Shown piece by piece: positions 16,823 to 25,874 of a stretch of DNA of 64,000 bases (the first letter of the stretch is position 1; every line of letters starts with the position of its first letter). Below the pieces are notes generated by a model. It saw only the letters and a list, made by a program, of their open reading frames with translations, was not told where the DNA came from and searched no databases. This DNA is from Algibacillus agarilyticus (GTDB lineage Bacteria > Pseudomonadota > Gammaproteobacteria > Enterobacterales > Alteromonadaceae): NCBI RefSeq assembly GCF_003286125.1, contig NZ_QMED01000001.1, forward strand, positions 248,001 to 312,000, read 5' to 3'. The position numbers were made by a program, and so were the translations under genes.

Positions 16823-18695
16823 TTTTCACTTTATTCGTCCGTTATGGCTACTTAGCCTGATCCCATTATTATTCATACTTTGGCAATTGCAACGGGTCAG
16901 TTGGGCTCGGTCTGGTTGGCAAGGCATTATTCCTAAACACTTAGTTCAGCATTTGTTAGAAGGCCAACAAAGTCGACAAAGAGCCCCTTTAGCTCTAATC
17001 GGATTTGTCTGGTTAGTGTTAACGATTGCATTAGCGGGCCCTACTTGGCAGCGCATACCGCAACCCATTTTTGAAGCGCAAGCGGGTAAAGTGATTTTAT
17101 TAGATATGTCGATGTCGATGCGGGCGACTGACATAACCCCAGATCGCTTAACGCGTGCACGCTTTAAAGCAATGGAATTAGTCGGTCAAATAACCGAAGG
17201 TGATATCGGTCTAGTGGCTTATGCCGGTGACGCTTTTGTCATCAGTCCGTTAACGCCCGATAGTAACAACCTAGTCACACTCGTACCCAGCTTAACCCCC
17301 GATATAATGCCCGTTGCAGGCAGTGATCCTATATTAGGGTTAAGTAAGGCCACCGAATTATTACAAGATGCAGGTTATGCTGAAGGTGACATAATTTGGA
17401 TAACCGATGGGGTTGATTACCAAGACATGGAAGACCTGAATGTATTTGCTCAAGAAACGCAATACCGTTTATTAACCCTTGGTATTGGCAGTGCCGGCGG
17501 CGCGCCGATTAAATTAGCGAACGGTGATTTAATGCGCGATGCCTACGGTGCGATTGTGATCCCAAAATTAGATGCTCGTTTATTACAATCGATTAGCCAT
17601 AAAACCAATGGCGTTTATATCGACATGACACCCGACGACAGCGATATAGCGTTGCTCATTCAACTCCTTAGTCAGGTTGATAGTATCAAAGAAAACAACG
17701 ATGAAAACGATCAACAACTCGGTGATCAATGGCATGAAGCCGGTCCTTGGTTAGTTTTACTCATACTCCCTTTAGCCGCCTACGCATTTCGACGTGGCGT
17801 TATTTATTCACTACTGCCTTTTGTATTTGTATTAACCGGTTTATTTCCTAAACCGGTGCAAGCGGCGATTTGGGATAACTTATGGAAAACGGCTGACCAA
17901 CAAGGTCAAGAAGCCTTTAAAAACGAAGACTATGCAAGTGCAGAGCAACATTTTCAAGATAAGCGTTGGCAAGCCGCTAGCCAGCTCAAACAAGGTAACT
18001 ATGAAGGGGCAATCGAAACCCTGTCAGAATTTAATGATGCAGAGTCGCTATACAACAAAGGCAATGCATTAGCCAATATGGGTAAACTTGATGAAGCGAT
18101 TAAAAGTTACGAGCAAGCCCTAAAACAACAACCTGATTTTGAAAATGCTAAGCGCAACAAAGCACTTGCAGAGCAACTGAAACAACAACAAGAGCAGCAA
18201 AATCAAGACAGCGACCAAAACCAAGACGGAGAGAAACAAGACGGCGAACAGCAAGATCAACAAGGTGAAAACCAAGATCAGCAAAACGGCGATCAAAGTA
18301 ACGAACAAAATAACGAAAACAAAGAATCAGGCGAAGAAGGCCAACAATCAGCCGACCAACAAGAACAGCAAAATGGCGAACAAAGTGAAGAAGACTCAGC
18401 GCAAACAGCCGAAGAGAAAGCACAACAAGCCGCTGAAGAAAAAGCAGAACAAGAAGCCAAAGAACAAGCAGAACAACAAGAAGGTGAACAGCAAGAAGGC
18501 GATGAAACACAACAGCCACAAACAGCAGAGTTAACCGATGAAGAAAGACAAAACCAAGAACAACAACAAGTTATTCAAAAACTTTTGAATAAAGTAGAAG
18601 ATGATCCTGCTTTTTTATTACGTCGAAAAATGGCGATAGAAGCAAACGAAAGACAACGAACTCAACAGCCTAAGGGAGTTAACAAAACATGGTAA
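16815..18695 (+). CDS. BatB/BatC-type VWA-TPR fusion with Gln/Glu-rich tail
   Basis: Membrane-bound partner of the BatA-like protein, 626 residues. Two N-terminal helices are followed by a VWA domain (MIDAS DMSMSMRAT at about 95; ITDGVDYQDM), then a further membrane helix near 310-345. Next is a TPR region (about 375-455) with LYNKGNALANMGKLDEAIKS and YEQALKQQPDFENAKRNKAL. Residues about 458-580 are almost pure Gln/Glu/Asp/Asn/Lys. The last part (about 580-626) is ordered again and ends in RKMAIEANERQRTQ. The architecture fuses what are separate BatB and BatC proteins in Bacteroides. It overlaps the flanking genes by 8 and 7 bp. Confidence 0.88.
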   Translation: MADFHFIRPLWLLSLIPLLFILWQLQRVSWARSGWQGIIPKHLVQHLLEGQQSRQRAPLALIGFVWLVLTIALAGPTWQRIPQPIFEAQAGKVILLDMSMSMRATDITPDRLTRARFKAMELVGQITEGDIGLVAYAGDAFVISPLTPDSNNLVTLVPSLTPDIMPVAGSDPILGLSKATELLQDAGYAEGDIIWITDGVDYQDMEDLNVFAQETQYRLLTLGIGSAGGAPIKLANGDLMRDAYGAIVIPKLDARLLQSISHKTNGVYIDMTPDDSDIALLIQLLSQVDSIKENNDENDQQLGDQWHEAGPWLVLLILPLAAYAFRRGVIYSLLPFVFVLTGLFPKPVQAAIWDNLWKTADQQGQEAFKNEDYASAEQHFQDKRWQAASQLKQGNYEGAIETLSEFNDAESLYNKGNALANMGKLDEAIKSYEQALKQQPDFENAKRNKALAEQLKQQQEQQNQDSDQNQDGEKQDGEQQDQQGENQDQQNGDQSNEQNNENKESGEEGQQSADQQEQQNGEQSEEDSAQTAEEKAQQAAEEKAEQEAKEQAEQQEGEQQEGDETQQPQTAELTDEERQNQEQQQVIQKLLNKVEDDPAFLLRRKMAIEANERQRTQQPKGVNKTW

Positions 18696-20380
18696 GCCGC
18701 CTTCGTAACCCTATTATTTTTTGCTTACTGACGTTAATCAGCTTAACAAGTCATGCCGCCACTCAAGTGATCGCATCCGTCGATAGAAACCCCATTATTG
18801 CAAACGAATCGGTCGATTTGTTAGTTCGTGTAAACGAGCATGTCAGCAACAATGCGTTAGATACCAGCGCCTTAAACAAAGACTTTAGAGTTATTGGCAA
18901 TTCAACCAGCACTGAAACGCGTATTGTTAATGGCCAAACAACCCGTATCACCAGCTTCACAGTCCGTTTAATGCCTAAAAAAGCCGGTACGTTGATCATT
19001 CCGGCTTTAACGATCAATGGTGCTGCATCAACCCCGATAAACTTGCAGGTGCAACCACAAAATACACAGCAACAACAAACTCAAGATATTTTTGTTGAAG
19101 CGTCCGTCTCAAATAATGAAGTGTGGTTACATCAACAAATTAAATATACTGTTAAATTATATTTAGGTTTACAACTTGAACGAGGCAGCTTAAGTCAACC
19201 TGAACTCCCCGGTGCCATTATTGAACAAGTCGGCAAAGACCGAGAATCAGAGCAATTAAGCAATGGCCGTCGATTTCATGTTATAGAACGTGACTATGCC
19301 ATCACCCCACAACGCAGTGGAGAGTTTACCTTAGCATCGCCAGTATTTAATGGTGAAGTAGTGATATCCGGCAATCGTCGATCTTTATTTAGTCGTTCAC
19401 AAACCAAGAGCATATCGGCCATTGGTGATGAAGTTAAACTGAATGTTAAACCCATACCAAACAACTACCCTGGTCATTGGTTACCCAGTAAAATGGTGCA
19501 ACTATACGATGAAGTGACACCACAACATGGCTACGTTGTAGGCGAACCGATCACGCGCACAATCACATTAACCGCGCTAGATGTCGCAGCAGAGTTGTTA
19601 CCCGAATTAAGTATTCAACACGGTAACGATGTAAAAATATATCCAGCTCAAGCTGAAACACACACCAAAGCTCGAGGACAAGATGTTATCGCTCAACGCA
19701 TAGAAAGCATGGCGATAGTGCCCAACCAAGCTGGTAAAGTAACGTTACCGGCCGTTACTGTTACGTGGTGGAACACACAATTTGAGCGTATTGAAAAAGC
19801 AGAACTAGCCGCACGTGAAATCACCGTAGCCCCCGCTAAAGTCACACAAACAACCGCGGTGCCAAGCAGTTTAAACCCAACAGTCGTTCAGCAAGATACG
19901 TCAGATAACACCACAACAACCATTGAGTACCAAAATGAACCTTGGGCTTGGAACAACGTTAGTTGGTTATTAAGTGGGCTATGGTTAGCAACCTTGATCG
20001 GATTATTAGGTTTAATATTAAATAAACCACGCGCGGTTAAAACAATAGATAAATCACAACAACACGCAGATAATGAAAAACGCGCTTGGAGCCGCTTAAT
20101 TAAAGCCTGCAAACAATCAGACCGCAGTGAAATACAAACACAGTTGCCACTTTGGACGAGTGCATTTTTGCAACAAGCCCACATCAGTAATTTACATTTA
20201 GCCACTGACGCACTCAATGATAAACAACTCACCGACTTGCTCGCTCAAATGCATGCTTGTCAATTTTCTAAGCAACCGTCGGCTTGGAATGCAGATGACT
20301 TAAGCCAAAGCTTACACCGTATTCGAAAAGATCACTGGCATAATAATAAAACAGCCGTTTTACCGACATTAAACCCTTAA
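18689..20380 (+). CDS. BatD-like exported protein
   Basis: Last gene of the Bat operon, 563 residues. An N-terminal signal peptide (LRNPIIFCLLTLISLTSHAA) precedes a large beta-rich region with immunoglobulin-like repeats: ASVDRNPIIANESVDLLVRV, then RLMPKKAGTLIIPALTI and ITPQRSGEFTLASPVFNGEV. This is the standard BatD (oxygen tolerance) pattern. A transmembrane helix near 425-445 (SWLLSGLWLATLIGLLGLIL) anchors a short helical cytosolic tail. It overlaps the previous stop by 7 bp. Protein-protein contact with the VWA partners is the likely role, by inference. Confidence 0.88.
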   Translation: MVSRLRNPIIFCLLTLISLTSHAATQVIASVDRNPIIANESVDLLVRVNEHVSNNALDTSALNKDFRVIGNSTSTETRIVNGQTTRITSFTVRLMPKKAGTLIIPALTINGAASTPINLQVQPQNTQQQQTQDIFVEASVSNNEVWLHQQIKYTVKLYLGLQLERGSLSQPELPGAIIEQVGKDRESEQLSNGRRFHVIERDYAITPQRSGEFTLASPVFNGEVVISGNRRSLFSRSQTKSISAIGDEVKLNVKPIPNNYPGHWLPSKMVQLYDEVTPQHGYVVGEPITRTITLTALDVAAELLPELSIQHGNDVKIYPAQAETHTKARGQDVIAQRIESMAIVPNQAGKVTLPAVTVTWWNTQFERIEKAELAAREITVAPAKVTQTTAVPSSLNPTVVQQDTSDNTTTTIEYQNEPWAWNNVSWLLSGLWLATLIGLLGLILNKPRAVKTIDKSQQHADNEKRAWSRLIKACKQSDRSEIQTQLPLWTSAFLQQAHISNLHLATDALNDKQLTDLLAQMHACQFSKQPSAWNADDLSQSLHRIRKDHWHNNKTAVLPTLNP

Positions 20381-20866
20381 TTGAATCCTAGGTTAGTTAA
20401 TTGAATAAGGTCGTTAAGGGTAAGCATTATCGGCGTGAGCATTTAGCTTGCGCCTGCTGCATAATGTCATGAAAATTGACGATTTGAGCCAGGCTTTAAA
20501 CGCCCCTAAACCAATCAATGACAAAGATTTAGATTTAGAGAAAGTGTAAAAATCACATGCTGAAGTGGATTAAATAACGAGGTAGAGTATAACGCTTAAG
20601 AAGGTCAATTGGTGGGTTAAAGAAGGGTGTGTTTCAAATAGTTGATTGAGCAAATTAACCTGCCTTCAATCGTTGTGTTTTTCTCGTTCAAATTTAGGCA
20701 TTCAACCAACAAGGTGTAATAACAGCCTGTTGCTTAAATGCCAATATCCAACAAAGTGGATATTGTGGGCGAGTTATACCAATGATAGTTAATAAGTGAT
20801 TAACGATGATGGGTATTACCTGCAAGGTTATTCATGACTAACCTCACCAACTCAAACCCTCTTAAA
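20381..20866. other. Intergenic stretch, 486 bp, no gene assigned
   Basis: No gene of normal length. A 26-codon ORF begins at 20469 and reads MKIDDLSQALNAPKPIND onward to a TAA; it may be a fragment of a lost gene. A perfect 8-bp hairpin AATATCCA...TGGATATT occurs near 20745-20766. No terminator after the BatD gene was recognised. Confidence 0.5.
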
Positions 20867-20992
20867 TTAAGCGGCTTTTTTTAACGCTTTTTTAAGTGCT
20901 TTTAATTTGCTTTTTTGCTTAGCAACTTTAGCTTTTCTTGATTTGATTTCTTCTTTAAGTGATTTAACTTTTTTTGATACTTTGCTCATCAT
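20867..20992 (-). CDS. Small lysine-rich basic protein, 41 residues
   Basis: A short ORF below the usual length cut-off. It reads MMSKVSKKVKSLKEEIKS and continues to the end with Lys/Ala/Leu repeats (LKALKKALKKAA). About 17 of 41 residues are Lys or Arg. It has an uninterrupted helical, amphipathic pattern, and AAGG lies 6-7 bases before the first ATG (20992). A second ATG follows directly. It resembles the Lys/Ala-rich tails of histone H1-like proteins in composition only; no family is recognised. Nucleic-acid binding is an inference from charge. Confidence 0.55.
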   Translation of the reverse strand: MMSKVSKKVKSLKEEIKSRKAKVAKQKSKLKALKKALKKAA

Positions 20993-21059
20993 TATGACCT
21001 TAATTGAATTTAAATAAATTATGCTTGCGCATAGCTAAAATTTAAAATGTCATGATTTA

Positions 21060-21242
21060 TTAGTCTTGGTGCTGTTTCAAGAACTGACGAATAAATTTTC
21101 GTATTTCTCTGGCAGCGCTCGTATCTAACTCATCACATAATTCGACAAACTGGTTTCTTTCGTCACCACTAATCCGAATAATTAACTGGCTATCTTTCTT
21201 GCTTTTTTTAGTCTTAGACTTTACTTCACTCAAAATAAACAA
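21060..21242 (-). CDS. Small ribbon-helix-helix-like protein, 60 residues
   Basis: The 60-residue product has a Lys-rich start (SKTKKSKKDS), a beta-strand-like LIIRIS and two helices (GDERNQFVELCDELDTS, AAREIRKFIRQFLKQH). This matches the layout of ribbon-helix-helix (CopG/Arc-type) DNA-binding proteins. No toxin partner lies beside it; the 41-residue basic ORF is the nearest gene on the same strand. The start is a TTG at 21242 with no strong ribosome site, and another in-frame TTG lies 9 bases on, so the N-terminus is uncertain. Function unknown. Confidence 0.5.
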   Translation of the reverse strand: MFILSEVKSKTKKSKKDSQLIIRISGDERNQFVELCDELDTSAAREIRKFIRQFLKQHQD

Positions 21243-21588
21243 CCAATCAACACTTCAAATGTATATACAATGTAGATGCATTAACTATACATGTCAAATA
21301 AAAAATATTTAATTTCTAGAACCACTTTTCTTTGTCATATCAATGACATTCAATACCAACGTAATTTGATCGCGGCATAGGCTTGATACTTAGTCGATCT
21401 AAGTCGAAAACCAATAACAAAGAGCAGAACGAGTGTAGTTTCAGATTGTAAGATAGCCTGACAGTTGAAAGGGCTCGCTGCCACGCCAGCAAGCAAGTGG
21501 TTATGCAAAGCTCAGGGCGCTTAATTTCAGGCAATAAAAAAGGTAGCGATTTAGCTACCTTTTTATGTAATAAGTTGAGCTAATATAT
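21243..21588. other. Intergenic stretch, 346 bp, with possible mobile-element remnant
   Basis: Bases about 21350-21530 differ in composition from the AT-rich surroundings. They contain a hairpin ACTTAG-TCGAT-CTAAGT near 21389-21405. A 64-codon minus ORF across it has no protein-like character. It may be a remnant of a transposon or repeat; no ends were identified. Confidence 0.35.
21536..21565 (-). terminator. Rho-independent terminator after the CYTH/CHAD gene
   Basis: AAAGGTAGC (21539-21547) and GCTACCTTT (21554-21562) form a 9-bp stem with a 6-base loop. There are A-runs on the left and T-runs on the right, so it can act on both strands. The minus-strand gene ends 27 bp away. Confidence 0.8.
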
Positions 21589-23118
21589 TTATTCTAGCCA
21601 ATAGGGGGTTGAATCAAGGGCACTGATACGAGAACGTTCCATCACCGATATTAACGTGTCGGTCTTATTGTTACACCATTTTAAAAGTTTTTTATCCCCC
21701 TGGTTTTTCACCAAATAATTAGCGAGTAACTTATAAGTATGTAACTCATTAATACCTTGTAATATATCCAGCCAAGGGGCTCTAAAAACCTGCCAATGCT
21801 CTTCTGAATATAACTGCCCAACACACAATCCAGTCATTAAGCTATGGCGTAAATTGGCTTCAGTAGCAAAATAATGCTCAGCCGTAAACGCTTGGTTAAT
21901 CGGCATATCTTGTTTAACAGATTGCCAGCTTTGCTGCTGTAACGTATCAACTTGCTCAATTAATAATGAATTAAGATTAGCTTCAACGGTATCGTTATAA
22001 CAGCGCCACGCTTTTTCGTATAACCATTTAACTAAATCAATAATTAATTGGCTATAAGCTTTACTGTGTAAAAGCTGCTCAATATCGTTAGTAGAAACAA
22101 TAGCCGCTTTTTGTTGCGAAAATTCGCTGACTAATTCAGGGTAATTAGTCATACGCTTTTTAAAAGCACCTTTGCAAGCAGCAAGTTGATGTAAAGCATT
22201 CGCTTGTGGTAACCAAGCAAATGCCTGACAAATTTTATCCAGTTCATCAACAAAGTATTGAGTCGATTGTTTCGGTATCGCTTTTGAAAACAATGAAAAA
22301 GCATGCTTAATAAGCTCAATACCTGTCAACATTTCAGCCAATGATGATAATTTACCATTCGCTAAATACACTTCTTCGTGCGTTTGCCAATAACTTAAAC
22401 CATGTTGAATAGTATTGATAAAGCACTGCTCTATCGTGGTATCGCTAAATGCTTTAACAGGGGTAATGCCTGATTTATTTTTTAATAGTTGGTTAGCATA
22501 TAAACGGTAGCCACGAGCCGCCTTAGAGTCATTCGATAAGCGCAGTGGCAAAATATCAGTTAGACGTTTAGCTAAAGAAAACAAGGCTCTAACGTCACCA
22601 TCTACTAACTCGATCTCTATCTCACGAATAGCCACGGACTCGTCACCCGCTTCAACTTCACCAAAATCCATGACTAACTCAACATGACTATTTTCATGTT
22701 CAAGTTCCCACTTGGTGCGCCTAAAGTTTGTAGTAAAAAGCGGTTTAAGCTGTTCTTGCAGATGTGATACATGCGCATGTTCAGGCCATATATCAGCCGG
22801 AAACAAACTTAAATCGGGCCGCATACTGTTTATTTCAACATTATATTCAGGGCGTTTATGCAAACCACCAATCACAGTGCCGGCGGTTTTAATTGTTTGC
22901 TCTGTATAACCATCAACCGCCCTAACCCGCAAACCAAAATCATACGAACGTAATAATTGGTCAGGTGTTTCAAAATAAGTATTTACAAGGCGTTTGCACG
23001 ATTTAGCTTTTTCAATCGCGATATCAGCAACAAGCTCATCAATAGCCAGCGTGATCGGTGCAGGGTCGTTATCAACAAAAGGAGCAATAAAAAATTTAAG
23101 CTCTATCTCAGTTTCCAT
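21589..23118 (-). CDS. ygiF: CYTH/CHAD-domain inorganic triphosphatase, YgiF-like
   Basis: Predicted metal-dependent triphosphatase. The CYTH domain (residues 1-200) opens with METEIELKFF, the ExExK signature, and continues with TYFETPDQLLRSYDFGLRVR, then YTEQTIKT and KRPEYNVEI, and ends in EIEIELVDGD. Residues about 230-509 form a helical CHAD domain (IKHAFSLFSKAIPKQSTQ and repeated His/Lys-rich helices), which in other proteins binds polyphosphate. The length (509) is longer than the 433 residues of E. coli YgiF. It lies head-to-head with ygiM, the same pairing as in E. coli, which supports the name. A MITE copy sits in the shared upstream region. Confidence 0.88.
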   Translation of the reverse strand: METEIELKFFIAPFVDNDPAPITLAIDELVADIAIEKAKSCKRLVNTYFETPDQLLRSYDFGLRVRAVDGYTEQTIKTAGTVIGGLHKRPEYNVEINSMRPDLSLFPADIWPEHAHVSHLQEQLKPLFTTNFRRTKWELEHENSHVELVMDFGEVEAGDESVAIREIEIELVDGDVRALFSLAKRLTDILPLRLSNDSKAARGYRLYANQLLKNKSGITPVKAFSDTTIEQCFINTIQHGLSYWQTHEEVYLANGKLSSLAEMLTGIELIKHAFSLFSKAIPKQSTQYFVDELDKICQAFAWLPQANALHQLAACKGAFKKRMTNYPELVSEFSQQKAAIVSTNDIEQLLHSKAYSQLIIDLVKWLYEKAWRCYNDTVEANLNSLLIEQVDTLQQQSWQSVKQDMPINQAFTAEHYFATEANLRHSLMTGLCVGQLYSEEHWQVFRAPWLDILQGINELHTYKLLANYLVKNQGDKKLLKWCNNKTDTLISVMERSRISALDSTPYWLE

Positions 23119-23337
23119 AAAATGTGGTTATACAAATTGTAAAAGATAAAGAACAGAAAATACCTAACTATGACGCTGAACGCAAGGTTGTTAGAAAAAT
23201 GAAAACAAAAAACCAAGCCGCAAAATAGGTCGTCATCTAAAAATGAAAACACCTAACTAAAAACATTGAGAATATTTGCCAAATTTAGCGCAATAGCATA
23301 GGCTAGCGTTAATATACTCAAGGGCAAATAACGAAGC

Positions 23338-23513
23338 TATAGTCAAAGCGATCGGGTTTTAGGGGAGGCTGTCAAGCTTCGAGACGCCATGAGCATATGC
23401 TCTACTATGTGATTGGGGCCGCCTAAATGGATTTAGGTGTTAGAACGACGCAGGAGCCAAAGTCGAGAGTAAGCGTTGACACTGAACCATAAAACCTGAG
23501 CGAGAAGACTATA
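23338..23513 (-). repeat. MITE-like dispersed repeat, copy B (176 bp)
   Basis: TATAGTC (23338-23344) to GACTATA (23507-23513), inverted relative to copy A. It keeps the outer parts and the CCTAAATCCATTTAGG and GAGCATATGCTC palindromes, but lacks the block with the TTTCGTCTGGAACTAGAAA segment and the CTTACATGGATGTAAG palindrome. It lies between the divergent starts of the CYTH/CHAD gene and ygiM, in their promoter region. Confidence 0.88.
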
Positions 23514-23616
23514 AAAACTTCGCTATATCGAATCAACCTTAAGTGATACTCACAGGTTAAAAATAATAATGATTTACGCTTATGTTTGCCGTAAATCTAA
23601 ATAAAAACAGAGCGAT

Positions 23617-24249
23617 ATGTTTATGTTTCGACACATTTTATTAATTAGCACGCTAATGTTAGCGAATCCACTCTCAGCAGAAGAAGAGAATACAACACCT
23701 GAATCTCCGGCTTATGTCACCGATGATTTATCTATCTTTTTGCATACAGGTTCAAGTCGTAATTACCGTATTCAAGGCAGTGTAACGGCTGGGTCGTTGA
23801 TCAGCATATTAGATAACAACCCTGAAACAGAATTTACGCAAATAGAAGACGATAAAGGTCGTGTCGGTTGGGTTGAATCAAAATACTTAACCCAAACCTC
23901 AGGTGTACGCCAAGCTTTAACCTCAGCCGAAGCAACAATACTAAGTCAAACAGCCGAATTAGAGGCATTAACGCAGCGTGTAGCTGAATTGACAGAAAAC
24001 AATAATCAATACGAACAGCAGCTCAATGAATTCAAAAGTTCAGTTGCTGATTTAACCTCGAACCTGAATGCTAAAAATCAAGAGATTGCCAAACTAACTG
24101 AGTTAAGCGACAACAAAGCAACTCGTGAGCAACTACAATGGTTAATGAAAGGCGGCGGCGTTTTATTCTTTGGTTTATTAATCGGCTACATAATGGCGTT
24201 TATGCCAAAACGTAAAAAACGTAACGATTTTGGTTACGGTGATTTATAA
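23617..24249 (+). CDS. ygiM: TIGR04211-type SH3 domain membrane protein, YgiM-like
   Basis: A 210-residue exported protein. A signal peptide (FRHILLISTLMLANPLSAEE) precedes a bacterial SH3 domain (about 33-90; YVTDDLSIFLHTGSSRNYRI, then GRVGWVESKYL). A coiled coil (about 105-170; repeated LTQRVAELTENNNQYE-type heptads) leads to a C-terminal transmembrane helix (GGGVLFFGLLIGYIMAFM) and a basic tail (PKRKKRN). This domain order and the QWLMKGGG junction match E. coli YgiM. Together with the divergent ygiF-like gene the synteny agrees. Its function is not established; a periplasmic peptidoglycan-related role is possible. Confidence 0.88.
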   Translation: MFMFRHILLISTLMLANPLSAEEENTTPESPAYVTDDLSIFLHTGSSRNYRIQGSVTAGSLISILDNNPETEFTQIEDDKGRVGWVESKYLTQTSGVRQALTSAEATILSQTAELEALTQRVAELTENNNQYEQQLNEFKSSVADLTSNLNAKNQEIAKLTELSDNKATREQLQWLMKGGGVLFFGLLIGYIMAFMPKRKKRNDFGYGDL

Positions 24250-24274
24250 AAAAGCCGTAAGTGACTCATAAAAA

Positions 24275-24311
24275 AGCCGTGAGTGATCAATTTATCACTC
24301 ACGGCTGTTTT
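24275..24311 (+). terminator. Rho-independent terminator after ygiM
   Basis: AGCCGTGAGTGAT (24275-24287) pairs perfectly with ATCACTCACGGCT (24294-24306), followed by GTTTTATTT. An incomplete duplicate of the left arm (AAGCCGTAAGTGACTCAT) lies just upstream at about 24253. Confidence 0.88.
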
Positions 24312-24358
24312 ATTTATATGTGTCTCAATCTCTCTTGCGACGGCTAAAACGGTAACGG

Positions 24359-25753
24359 TTAAGCAAATATCCTATCTGACCACTTAGTTAAACCGGCCGT
24401 CACACTACCAAAATAATCGCCATCTAATAATGGTATCTCTTTTGTATTATCAGTTGCTTCGTTTACGGCTTCGATAACCGCTTGACGAAGCACGCTCGAT
24501 TTAGCACTACCGCCCGTTAAATAAATAATATCGGGCTGAGCAGCCGCTACTTTAACGGCATCGGTAACCAATTCTTTTATCGCAATCAAAGGTTGTTTAA
24601 TTGCTTCAGAGAAATGATTCAATTGGGCATCTTTTGTTAGTGCATCTTCAATGTAATCTAAAGAAAACTGAACCGTTTCATGTTCACTTAGGGCAATTTT
24701 GTTTAATTCAGCATCTCGCACTAAACGATGGTTTTGCTTTGTTTTTTGTAACTTAATTAAACGTTTAATTAAGTTACCTTGCTGCGCATCACGTGCGAGT
24801 TGATCTAGTGCATTTGCATTCGGTTGACTAAAAAAGTCGCTTTGCGCAGCAACATCGTTAGTGGCAACAGCGTTCCAAAAAAAGTTACGTGGTAATGTTT
24901 TGTTACTTTTAGAGAGAGTATCTAAACCAAATAAAGGCATTAAATGCTTAAAGGCAAAAAATATGTCTAAATCATTGCCGCCAACTCGTTTACCTGTATG
25001 CGCTAAAAAGTCAGCTTGGCGATCAACTGATTTTTGACGTTCGGGGCCCATTCGCACCATAGAGCAATCGGTTGTTCCCCCACCTATATCAACAACAAGC
25101 ACGGTTTTTTCACTGGTTAATTGGCTTTCAAAATCAATTCCGGCCGCTAAAGGCTCAAACAAAAATTCAATATTTTGATAACCGCAACGTTTAGCCGCAT
25201 TGGTTAAAATGGCGGTTGCTTGTTGGTTGCTTTTTTCAGCATGAGTCCCTTGAAAATTGACAGGTCGACCAATGACAACATTACGCAAATCAGTTTGTAA
25301 ATGTGATTCTGCACGTTGCTTGACGGCAATCATCATAGCGGTGACCACATCTTCAAAAAAATCAATTTGCGTTTGCATTAAGCCACCCGCACCTAAAAAC
25401 GATTTAGGTGATTTGACAAAAAAGCCTTCCTCAGGAAAATCAATATATTCTTCAATGGCTTGTTTACCCACAAAGGTATCGGCTTCATTACCTTGCAAGT
25501 CATGTATACGGCGCAGCGACGCTGTTTTTTGTAATGCTAGCGTTCGACTTTTTTGATAGGCGATTCGCTGCTCTTCTGAGCTGTGTTGCGCCATAATTTG
25601 ATAAATGAAATTGTTAATGAGCCCTCTATCAAATGAATACAGGGTAGAAGGCATAAAACAATCTTGTTGATGCAAAGGTACCAATTTAACGTTACTTTGT
25701 TCCATCACACCTAAAGCACAGTGCGATGTTCCAAAATCTAATCCACAATCCAT
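24359..25753 (-). CDS. yegD: Hsp70-family protein YegD
   Basis: Atypical DnaK-like ATPase without a known substrate. Its 464 residues begin MDCGLDFGTSHCALGVME, the phosphate-1 loop of actin/Hsp70 ATPases. It has the connect motif VLVVDIGGGTTDCSMVRMG (about 220) and an adenosine motif IYLTGGSAKSSVLRQAV (about 400). It lacks the substrate-binding and lid domains of DnaK, as YegD does, so a classical folding role is unlikely. It is transcribed alone, convergent with ygiM, and upstream of it gph follows on the same strand at a distance of about 120 bp. Confidence 0.88.
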   Translation of the reverse strand: MDCGLDFGTSHCALGVMEQSNVKLVPLHQQDCFMPSTLYSFDRGLINNFIYQIMAQHSSEEQRIAYQKSRTLALQKTASLRRIHDLQGNEADTFVGKQAIEEYIDFPEEGFFVKSPKSFLGAGGLMQTQIDFFEDVVTAMMIAVKQRAESHLQTDLRNVVIGRPVNFQGTHAEKSNQQATAILTNAAKRCGYQNIEFLFEPLAAGIDFESQLTSEKTVLVVDIGGGTTDCSMVRMGPERQKSVDRQADFLAHTGKRVGGNDLDIFFAFKHLMPLFGLDTLSKSNKTLPRNFFWNAVATNDVAAQSDFFSQPNANALDQLARDAQQGNLIKRLIKLQKTKQNHRLVRDAELNKIALSEHETVQFSLDYIEDALTKDAQLNHFSEAIKQPLIAIKELVTDAVKVAAAQPDIIYLTGGSAKSSVLRQAVIEAVNEATDNTKEIPLLDGDYFGSVTAGLTKWSDRIFA

Positions 25754-25874
25754 ACGTTTTCCCCTTTACAGCAAACAAAAATAAAGCCGTGAATAATAGC
25801 AATTTTGTTGCTGATATACAGAGAAAAAAGTCATCAACTTGTTAATTGCTTAAAAGTACAACAACCTTTGCCTA

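Noticed and set aside
18120-18534. Antisense and frame-shifted ORFs over the Gln/Glu-rich segment of the BatB/C-like gene
   Set aside because: They arise from the CAA/GAA-rich codon run and have poly-Leu or poly-Lys character without support.
21340-21534. 64-codon minus-strand ORF in the 21.4 kb intergenic stretch
   Set aside because: It has no ribosome site, an unlikely amino-acid pattern, and crosses a hairpin; noted only as possible remnant DNA.
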